Source of the DNA: Candidatus Vondammii sp. HM_W22
Lineage (GTDB): Bacteria > Pseudomonadota > Gammaproteobacteria > Chromatiales > Chromatiaceae
DNA length: 64,000 nt
Direction: 5' to 3'
Assembly: GCF_022530855.2 (NCBI RefSeq)
Contig: NZ_CP099567.1
Location: forward strand, 1,488,001 to 1,552,000
The notes beneath the pieces are model-generated. The model made no database searches. It was not told the origin of the DNA and saw only the letters and a program-made list of their open reading frames with translations. This document shows positions 57,326 through 64,000 of this stretch, one piece after another; position 1 is the stretch's first letter, and every line of letters starts with the position of its first letter. Made by a program: the position numbers and the translations under genes.

Positions 57326-58291
57326 CTAGTCGGACAAAGCACCACCGCAACTACTGCCCTGCCCCGCTGTACAACCGTAGCAATGCTCCGCAATACAAAT
57401 CGATTTGCCCGTCAGATCTTCATTGATCAATTCGGAAAGATGGGGGCGTTCAGTACCATTGTGAGCCAGCGGCATCTGCAACATCTGATTGAAATCGCAG
57501 TCGTAAACATAGCCTTGCCAATCGACACTGAGCAGGCTTCGGCACATTACCGTCTGTAGATTGTCGCGCTGGTAGGAACTTTTCAGCAACTCAAGATAGC
57601 TGTTAAATTCACCCTTGGAACGCAGCGTGCTGCCGAACCGGCTGATTGGCATGTTGGTGATGGTAAAAAGCTGATTGAAGCTTATTTTGTGGTCTTCCCA
57701 GAGCCGCTTTTTATAGTCAGTTTCCAGACCGGTCTGAGGTGGCGGCAAGGCAGCACCCTGAGGATTGAACACCAGGTTAAGTATCAAGCCGCTGCCGCTC
57801 TCTCCATAGCCTTCGGCATTCAGCCGTTTCAGGCCATGAATACTCGCATCATAAGTACCTTTTCCCCGCTGGTTATCCACATTCTCCTGCAGATAACAGG
57901 GCAGAGAAGCAACCACCTCCACCCCGTTTTCCGCCAGAAATTTGGCCAATCCCTCTTGACCGGGCTCTTCAAGAATCGATAGATTACAGCGGTCCATCAC
58001 TCTGACACCCAGCTTGCGGGCCTGCTCAACCAGATAATGGAAATGAGGATTCAACTCCGGTGCGCCGCCCGTCAGGTCCAAGTTTGAAATATCCTGGGCA
58101 TGCAGATACTTCAGCACCTGATCAATGGTCTCTCTCTCCATCACCTCTGTGCGCTTGGGACCTGCATTCACATGACAGTGTTTGCACGTCTGGTTACAGA
58201 CATAGCCAAGATTGACCTGGAGAGTATCAAGAGCTCCTCTGTCAATATTCGGGAAAGTCGTTGGTAATAAAAGGTGAGCCGTTTGCAACAT
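57326..58291 (-). CDS. arsS: Radical SAM arsenosugar biosynthesis protein ArsS
   Basis: ArsS adds a 5'-deoxyadenosyl group to dimethylarsinous acid (made by ArsM), the first committed step to arsenosugars. The radical SAM Cys triad is CNQTCKHCH at residues 32, 36 and 39. The SAM-binding NLDLTGGAPELNPHF follows, and the C-terminal DUF3641 part carries Cys-rich CIAEHCYGCTAGQGSSCGG. The length, 321 residues, is normal. It leads an operon with two glycosyltransferases. arsM and the upstream phosphatase are not in this window. Confidence 0.9.
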   Translation of the reverse strand: MLQTAHLLLPTTFPNIDRGALDTLQVNLGYVCNQTCKHCHVNAGPKRTEVMERETIDQVLKYLHAQDISNLDLTGGAPELNPHFHYLVEQARKLGVRVMDRCNLSILEEPGQEGLAKFLAENGVEVVASLPCYLQENVDNQRGKGTYDASIHGLKRLNAEGYGESGSGLILNLVFNPQGAALPPPQTGLETDYKKRLWEDHKISFNQLFTITNMPISRFGSTLRSKGEFNSYLELLKSSYQRDNLQTVMCRSLLSVDWQGYVYDCDFNQMLQMPLAHNGTERPHLSELINEDLTGKSICIAEHCYGCTAGQGSSCGGALSD

Positions 58292-58408
58292 CTGTATTAA
58301 ATCCTTATGCAGAATATCTTTTTGGTAAGCGGATATTATGGGATTACACGAATCCGGGAGTAGGTGCTAGAATACCGCTGTCCTCTTATTATAAGAAGCT
58401 ACAACCCT

Positions 58409-58485
58409 GCCCCCGTAGCTCAGCAGGATAGAGCGCACCCCTCCTAAGGGTGAAGTCACACGTTCGAATCGTGTCGGGGGCGCCA
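58409..58485 (+). tRNA. tRNA-Arg (anticodon CCT)
   Basis: A full cloverleaf: acceptor GCCCCCG pairs with CGGGGGC; D-arm with AGCTCAGCAGGATAGAGC; anticodon stem CACCC/GGGTG around the loop CTCCTAA, whose middle three bases are CCT; T-arm ACACG/CGTGT with TTCGAAT. The encoded GCCA end follows. It reads AGG codons. The gene lies 118 bases from the divergent arsS start. Confidence 0.95.
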
Positions 58486-58751
58486 TTTCCACCACCCTGG
58501 GACTGTTTAAGGAAGCCTCTAAAAACCTTCCCAGAGCAGTGATAAGGGAACCTCTAATAAACCCGACAAAGGCCAACAGTACTAGATAGTATCGTCATGA
58601 GTTTAAATAAATTGCATAAGATCCAACCTAACAACTAAAAATCAATAACACAATGACAACACCAACACACATAAAGACACGGCATAGACGACAACACATG
58701 GGAACTACTATCACCATACCTTACAGGGCAAAAAGGAATTCACGGTGGCAT
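58486..58751. other. tRNA downstream spacer with a repeated GGAACCTCT motif
   Basis: No gene is visible in the 266 bases. AAGGAAGCCTCTAAAAACC (about 58511-58529) and AAGGGAACCTCTAATAAACC (about 58546-58565) are two similar 19-20 base sequences in the same direction, resembling the ends of some IS5-type elements. It is a place next to a tRNA where an integration scar might be expected, but no tRNA 3'-end copy was found. Confidence 0.35.
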
Positions 58752-59675
58752 TGGATTGCCCCCCGAACACTAGACCAGTGGTATGTTAGGTTTTCCTCTA
58801 CCTGAGGAGAACTAGGATGAAGAAGGGACATTTTTCAGATGAGCAGATCGTGGCTGTACTGCGCGATGCAGAGGCAACAACGGCCGTAGCGGCAGCACGC
58901 AAACACGGCGTACTCGGAGCAGTCGATCTACCGTTGGCGCAACAAGTATGCCGGGATGGAAGTTTCAGATGTGCGGGAGGATCCCAGTTGGGGCTATCGT
59001 TTATCAGGCGCCTATCTGCGGCTCAGAGGTTGGCAGGTAAACAACAAACGCGTATATCGACTCTGGCGGCTTAATGGCCTGTGTTTGCCGCCTTATCGCC
59101 CTCGACGGAAGATTCGCACTGGGGTAAAACTGGAGGGATTGGCGCTACGACGGAATGATGTGTGGGCATGGGATTTCGTACATGACCGCTATCATGACGC
59201 AGAGCCTCTGCGGTGCTTGACGGTCAAGGGCGAAGCAACCGGTTATTGTCTGGCAATCAAAACTGGTCGATACCTACAGAGTCAACACGTGAAAGCGGTG
59301 CTACGTGAATTAATCATTCGCTACGGAATTCCCCGAGCCATTCGCAGCGACAACGGAGCTGAGCTGTTGGCCCTCGTACTGCGCGAGGAACTGGAAAAGG
59401 ATGATATTAAGCTAGCCAATATTGAACCGGGAAAACCCTGGCAAAATGGCAGCAATGAAAGCTTCAACGGCATTTTCCGCAAGGAGTGTTTAAATGCAGA
59501 GATATTTGGTAGCCTGACCGAAGCCAGAGTTGTTATTGAACAGTGGCGTTGCCGATATAATGAGCGGCGACCCCACAGTTCACAACACTACGTCACGCCA
59601 GAGATGGCGTATTCTGGATTACGTGAAATGCGGAGAACCTAACACGCCAAGTGGCCATAGAATGGGGGCATTTCA
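58752..59675 (+). mobile_element. IS3-family insertion sequence, internally deleted
   Basis: The ends TGGATTGCCCCCCGAACAC (58752) and, inverted, TGAAATGCCCCCATTCTATG (to 59675) are clear, and this is the same element type as 548-897 and 1238-1784. OrfA starts at 58817 but a base insertion after residue 31 (HGV then frame change) breaks it. The orfA end and the orfB start (about 200 bases or more) are deleted. From 58956 the frame reads EDPSWGYRLSGAYLRLRG and keeps the whole integrase core to 59642. Confidence 0.85.
58956..59642 (+). pseudogene. IS3-family OrfB remnant, integrase core complete, N-terminus missing
   Basis: The frame carries NDVWAWDFVHDRYHDAEPL, IRSDNGAELLALVLREELE and GKPWQNGSNESFNGIFRKEC, i.e. 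all three DDE positions, and ends RPHSSQHYVTPEMAYSGLRE. Only the N-terminal HTH-bearing region of OrfB is missing, deleted along with the orfA end. The sequence lacks the -1 frameshift context, so no OrfAB is expected. Confidence 0.8.
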
Positions 59676-59689
59676 GCATAGCTAAAGAT

Positions 59690-60182
59690 AACCGTTTGTT
59701 TCTCATATGCGGTATTCTGGATTCTATGCACAGGCGCATCGTGGCGCAACTTACCACATGATTATGGTGATTGGGAGAACACCCATCGGCATTTTTTTCG
59801 CTGGCGTGATAAAAGCATATGGGAGGATTTATTGCCCCAGATAATTGATAAGCCGAACTTTGAATGGATTATGATTGATGGCAGTCATATCAATATTCAT
59901 CCACATGCAGCAGGTACGGTAGGAGACAATCAAGATATGAGTCGTACAAAAGGGGGCTTAACACCAAGATACACTTGGCCGTGGATGCGTATGGTATGCC
60001 GATCAGATTCATTGTTACGAAAGGTGCCAGAGCTGATTGCACGCAAGCTAGCACACTGATTTGAGGGGCTTGGAGGGCTTACGATACACAAGAGATATTT
60101 AGAGAAGGCAAAATCACAGGATATGAATATTGTTATTCCACCAAAGAAGAGTAGAAAAGAGCAGCGAGAATATGATAAGCGT
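59690..60182 (+). pseudogene. IS5-family transposase fragment (IS427-like)
   Basis: From about 59710 the sense can be read as WRNLPHDYGDWENTHRHFFR, then WRDKSIWEDLLPQIIDKPNF, IDGSHINIHPHAAGTVGDN (catalytic Asp) and QDMSRTKGGL. The frame changes near 59965, and the VIPPKKSRKEQREYDKRC part runs to about 60180, where the IS3 fragment joins. It has the same ending as the remnant at 2517. The N-terminal domain is mostly missing. Confidence 0.65.
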
Positions 60183-60189
60183 TGCTCTG

Positions 60190-60632
60190 GTCAAGTCGAA
60201 CCGGACACATTCAATTGAGACAGTTCATAGTTAATCGGTGACAAACTACCATTGGCAGTGTGTAACCGATCTTTGTTGTAGTAGCGGATGTAATCCGCGA
60301 CATCGTACTTCATGTGCTCTCATGTAGGTTGAGACACTTTTAAAATCCAGTCATGCTTCAAGCTGCCAAAAAAAACGTTCAACTACCGCATTGTCCCAAC
60401 AAGCACCTACATCTCCCATCGACGAGCGTAGGCCATGATTTTCTAATAAATGTCGGTGCGACTTGCTCGTGTACTGTGACCCGAGATCACTGTGAAACAC
60501 TAAACCCTTGTTAGGTTGGCGTAGGTTAACGGCTTTTATCAACGCTTTCTTCACCAGATTAGTCGTCATGCGTTTATCTATGGATCCGCCAACAATACGC
60601 CGTGAATATAAATCCATGACAATGGCTAAATA
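60190..60632 (-). pseudogene. IS3-family (IS150-like) OrfB C-terminal fragment
   Basis: On the minus strand the residues YLAIVMDLYSRRIVGGSIDK (first Asp), GLVFHSDLGSQYTSKSHRHL (second Asp) and DVGACWDNAVVERFFWQLEA (Glu) are the second half of an IS3 OrfB, with a frame break at about 60351 before the remaining tail. At 60633 another IS begins, which supplies an unrelated upstream part (VHTVVPVCKTETTVLLSA) that makes a longer false frame. Confidence 0.75.
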
Positions 60633-62102
60633 GTCGACCCTGAAATATTTATTCCAGGCACTTAATAATACTGTTGTTTCTGTTTTGCAAACAGGAACAA
60701 CAGTATGGACATGATATTTTTCAGCACAAAAAGAACCTCCCTCATCCATTTTCTGAAGTTGAAGGCAGCCGCCGCCATAAGCAAGTTAATCTGATCCCCG
60801 GCAAAGCCTTTAAGAAAGTTCCTTTTTAGCCTATGGTCACTCTTTAAGTGACCACAAGCTCAATGCCAGCTGGTCTTCTGAAACGTTTTCTGGCTAATGC
60901 CATGGCTTCTTCTGAGGTATTCTTCCTAGCAGGCTTTGGCGTTACTATCTGGGTGTCATTAACCTTTGATTTGCCCCGATAACCTCGATCAGCAATACCC
61001 ACTTTGGGTACTCGATTGATGAGACGTTTCACCTGTGCCAAGACCTCAGGTACGGTGTGACCATCAAATACATTCTTCTCAAAAGCCAGGGCACCAATCA
61101 CAATGCCCGCGTCCCTTGTGGTGGTAATTGATGCCTTGGTGCCAAACTCATAACGCTGCTGGGCCTTGCCTTTGCTCATACAGTAAACATGAGGTTCATG
61201 TAGGCTGTACAACTTGTTTTTATCAGCACGCTTCTGATTCAGCATGCGCTGGTACAGGGCGAACTTTTCTGCATAGAATTTCTGTTGTTCTGCGGTCATC
61301 TTACGCTGTATTTCACGCAGTAATCGGCCGCTGATGGTCTTTAATCGCTTTACAGCCTTACGTGCCTTTTTACGATTCCTCGGATGTGTGGTAAATCGGG
61401 TGGGGAGCTTGAGAATTTTTACTTCCTTCTCATGGCTTCGACTGAGCACGATACCTTCTGCTCGGGCCATCTTGAGTAACTGCCCGTGTATCTTTCGGTA
61501 CTGCTTTGCATCAGTTGGAAAGGTAATGTTTTTCTCTTGTACGGTAGTGTCGATACACATTTTATCTTCGATCGCCTTTTCTTGATGTAAGGCGATAGAG
61601 GCAGCCAGGACCTTTTCAAAACCTTCGTTGCCAATACGCTTTCTGAAGTAAGTCAGGTCGGAGGGGTTACAAGGAAGTTGCCATTGGAATTCGATCTCAT
61701 CCGTAAAACTCGGGTAGTAGGGATTTTGTATCCAGCGTTGAATCGGAACCTCGTCACTGAGGTCTTCCAGATGCTTGAGTATCGAGAGGCCCACCATTAG
61801 GCGGATGGGTTTTGAGGGCTTTCCAAGATGAGAATAAAGCGGGGCAAATTCAGCATCAAAATATGACCAGTCTATCTGTCTGGCCAATAGCAAAAGTGGA
61901 TGCTTGGGGTTCAGCTGATCCAGTAAGTTCTGGTGCAGGAAACTTTGCTGGTTGGGATTGGCTGTCTTGGCTTTGCTCAATTATCCACCTCTGTTTCGTC
62001 CAGTTTTTCTCTGCTTTTATCCCTTTCTCGGACGTTTATTTTATCAAATTTAGACGCTTATTTTATATAAATTATTGCGTTATGAATATTTCAGGATCGA
62101 CT
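60633..62102 (-). mobile_element. IS5-family (IS1478-like) element inserted between IS3 and IS30 fragments
   Basis: GTCGACCCTGAAATATTTA at the left end (60633) and, inverted, TGAATATTTCAGGATCGAC at the right end (to 62102) are matching terminal repeats with two or three changes. The inside carries one long transposase frame on the minus strand. The element interrupts what lay before, so it arrived after the IS3 and IS30 parts had been joined, or in between them. A target duplication is not clear (flanks TAG and TAA). Confidence 0.8.
60844..61980 (-). pseudogene. IS5-family transposase, frameshifted near its C-terminus
   Basis: The 378 codons give a nearly complete IS1478-like transposase: MSKAKTANPNQQSFLHQNLL, RLMVGLSILKHLEDLSDEVP, EDKMCIDTTVQEKNITFPTD (first Asp of DDE), VPKVGIADRGYRGKSKVNDT (second Asp), with KRFRRPAGIELVVT at the end. 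Downstream, out of frame, HLKSDHRLKRNFLKGFAGDQ-like and INLLMAAAAFNFRKWMREV segments can be read, showing that the natural protein was about 70 residues longer. One base change near 60845-60860 probably ended it early. Confidence 0.75.
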
Positions 62103-62457
62103 AATTCGGTTGTTTCCGCACTCACGAAACAGGTTAAAAAACTTCCAGACAAGCCGGTACAGTCATTAACTTGGGATAGGCGATGGAGCTTGCCGGTCAC
62201 AAGAAATTTACTATGGCGACAGATGCAAAAGTCTACTTTTGTGACCCACAAAGTCCATGGCAAAGAGGGACCAATGAAAATACAAATTGGCTATTGAGGA
62301 AGTACTTTCCGAGGAAAACAGACTTGTCGATTTACTCTCAGGCACAATTAGATCGCGTGGCAAAAAAACTCAATCAACGACCGAGAAAAACATTGGACTT
62401 CGCTACTCCTGCAGATAAACTAAATGATGGTGTTGCATCGATCCCTTGAATCTACAA
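62103..62457 (+). pseudogene. IS30-family transposase, C-terminal fragment, second copy
   Basis: The plus-strand residues TKQVKKLPDKPVQSLTWDR, then (after a frame change near 62182) MELAGHKKFTMATDAKVYFC and NPRKTLDFATP-like end match the fragment at 898-1237 closely. The element end with TTGAATCTACAA is at 62446-62457, where it cuts directly into the PilZ gene remnant. Confidence 0.8.
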
Positions 62458-62803
62458 CGGCTTCCAGCGTATACCGTTCGATGCGCCAACGATGCTCTCC
62501 TTCTCCTATGCAGAGGGAGTGCAAAGTTCCAATCTGATCGACATTTCGTTGAACGGCGCCTTGGTTGTCACGCCGAAAGATTGGTCAGGGATCGTTGGCG
62601 ATGAAATTATGCTGAAGGTGATGCTTGGCGACGAAGAGCCGCACATCAATATACAGACGAAAATATCTCATCATGAGTCAGGATAGATTGGATTACATTG
62701 CCTCCATATTGACATAGAGAACATTGGTCATCTAAGGCGTCTGGTGGAACTCAATCTGGGGGATGCAGAGTTGCTGGAGAGAGAGTTGGAAGCCTTAGAT
62801 TAA
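62458..62803 (+). pseudogene. PilZ-domain protein, 5' end lost to IS30 insertion
   Basis: GFQRIPFDAPTMLSFSYAEG and VQSSNLIDISLNGALVVTPK carry the PilZ signature DxSxxG (here DISLNG) that binds cyclic di-GMP, but the upstream RxxxR arm is lost with the N-terminus. The frame runs to 62686. The tail [20 protein letters not shown] is in another frame, ending [12 protein letters not shown] at 62803. Its stop overlaps the radA stop on the other strand. In relatives a PilZ gene commonly lies beside radA (recall), so this is probably the ancestral neighbour. Confidence 0.65.
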
Positions 62804-64000
62804 ATCTCATCCAGTGCAGATGCAAGGTCATCGACACCGATCACTTCAATCCCTGTTACCGGCTTTTTCGGAACATTGGCAGTCGGCACAATGGCCTTTT
62901 TAAAGCCGTGCTTGCCTGCATCCTTAATTCTTGCTTTACCATTGGCAACAGGCCGCAGTTCACCGGAAAGCCCAACCTCACCGAGCACAATCGTATCGTG
63001 AGGTATTATTCTGTCTCTCAGGCTGGAAACGATAGCCAGTAAGACCGCCAAATCCGCGCTTGTTTCACTGACCCGAATCCCTCCTACCACATTGATGAAG
63101 ACATCCTGGTCCGAGGTAACGATACCGCCATGGCGAGTCAGAACCGCCAGCAGCATGGATACCCGGTTTTGATCAAAGCCAACACCCAGCCGACGGGGAT
63201 TTCCCAGTTGCGAATCCACCACCAGCGACTGAATCTCAACCAGCAGCGGCCTGGTCCCTTCCCATAGAACGCTGACTGCGCTGCCGGGTGATGGTTTTGT
63301 CGACCGGCTGAGAAAGATGGCGGAGGGGTTTTTTACCTGTTTTAACCCTGTCGTTGTCATTGCAAAGACACCCAGTTCATTAACCGACCCGAAGCGGTTT
63401 TTTGTTGTCCGCATTAACCGGTAACGGGCATCATCTGTGGATGAGAGCATAATCTGGGTATCGACAATATGGCTCAGAGTCATCTGGCCGGCCAGGGTTT
63501 TATCTTTTGTCACATGCCCGGAAATCAGAAAGATAACCCCATGCCGTTTCCCATATTGGGTCAGATATGCAGCACACTCTCTTACCTGAGCCACCCCACC
63601 CGGTGCAGAATCCACGCCTTCACGCTGCATCACCTGAATTGAATCTATCACGACGATCTCAGGTTTTTCCTGGTCAACAATGGAGCAGATATGCTCCACA
63701 GAGGTCTCTGCCAGCATTTTCAGTTGGCCCACCTGAATACCCAGACGACTAGCCCGCTCCGCTATCTGCTGTAATGACTCTTCACCAGAAACATAGAGCA
63801 CCGGCCTGCTCTGTGACAGATAGCCCAAAGTCTGAAGCAGTATTGTGCTTTTTCCTGCCCCCGGATCACCGCCGATAAGAATGACCGAGCCGGGAACAAA
63901 ACCGCCGCCAAGCACCCGGTCCAGCTCTTGCATTCCGCTGGAAATACAGCGCACATCCTCGCGCTCTACATCGGCCAATAGTTGCACCGATGAACGTGCT
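62800..64000 (-). CDS. radA: DNA repair protein RadA (5' end outside window)
   Basis: The frame is open to the end of the window, so its N-terminal zinc finger lies outside; 400 residues are visible. Walker [18 protein letters not shown], Walker [15 protein letters not shown], the RadA-specific KNRFGS motif ([16 protein letters not shown]), and a Lon-like C-terminal domain ([39 protein letters not shown]) are all present. RadA helps process recombination intermediates by branch migration with RecA. Convergent with the PilZ remnant. A GTG at 63987 is an internal codon, not the start. Confidence 0.95.
   Translation of the reverse strand, partial: ARSSVQLLADVEREDVRCISSGMQELDRVLGGGFVPGSVILIGGDPGAGKSTILLQTLGYLSQSRPVLYVSGEESLQQIAERASRLGIQVGQLKMLAETSVEHICSIVDQEKPEIVVIDSIQVMQREGVDSAPGGVAQVRECAAYLTQYGKRHGVIFLISGHVTKDKTLAGQMTLSHIVDTQIMLSSTDDARYRLMRTTKNRFGSVNELGVFAMTTTGLKQVKNPSAIFLSRSTKPSPGSAVSVLWEGTRPLLVEIQSLVVDSQLGNPRRLGVGFDQNRVSMLLAVLTRHGGIVTSDQDVFINVVGGIRVSETSADLAVLLAIVSSLRDRIIPHDTIVLGEVGLSGELRPVANGKARIKDAGKHGFKKAIVPTANVPKKPVTGIEVIGVDDLASALDEI

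Noticed and set aside
1-64000. rRNA genes or a prophage
   Set aside because: No rRNA stretch, capsid, tail, integrase (tyrosine) or lysis gene can be recognised. The only RNA gene seen is the tRNA-Arg.

Overview
The window looks like chromosome of a gammaproteobacterium, most like the Chromatiales or sulfur-oxidiser (often symbiotic) branch. The main support is the long minus-strand block rpsB-tsf-pyrH-frr-uppS-cdsA-dxr-rseP-bamA-ompH-lpxD-fabZ-lpxA-lpxB-rnhB-dnaE-accA-tilS, which has the gene order known from Escherichia coli and relatives, with map-glnD-dapD diverging from rpsB. Csi-type CsiV, YgfZ, a PilZ gene beside radA and an arsenosugar cluster fit the same group. The exact genus is an inference.

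Layout. 1-3700: 3' end of csiV, a mosaic of broken insertion sequences (IS3, IS30, IS256, IS5), then mobA. 3871-14070: hrpB, ybaK, a broken membrane SbcC/Rad50-like ATPase downstream of an RNB exoribonuclease, ygfZ, a dead HDOD gene, and an OmpA-type lipoprotein. 14174-19279: lysS, prfB (with its programmed frameshift), tilS, accA. 19570-40376: the replication, lipid A, outer-membrane assembly, isoprenoid and translation block, split between rseP and bamA by two insertion sequences that still show target duplications. 40614-47943: map, glnD, dapD, an ArsC-like reductase, and convergent lysA and dapL. 48296-56022: an IS3 element, an RND efflux pair, and remnants of a MocR regulator and an IS256 element. 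56030-58485: arsenosugar genes (two glycosyltransferases and arsS) and tRNA-Arg(CCT). 58752-62457: a second nested IS mosaic sharing IS3, IS30 and IS5 parts with the left one. 62458-64000: a truncated PilZ gene and radA, which runs off the window.

How the genes work together. The central block supplies translation factors (S2, EF-Ts, RRF, RF2, LysRS), UMP kinase, undecaprenyl phosphate and phospholipid precursors, lipid A acyl chains, BAM insertion and fatty-acid initiation. dapD, dapL and lysA all concern diaminopimelate and lysine, and they represent two alternative routes. IS load and decayed genes are high: at least five protein genes are broken (HDOD, PilZ, MocR, SMC ATPase, DUF2064 glycosyltransferase). 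This suggests relaxed selection, host association, or some frameshift errors in the assembly. Several families of short intergenic repeats are scattered between the housekeeping genes.
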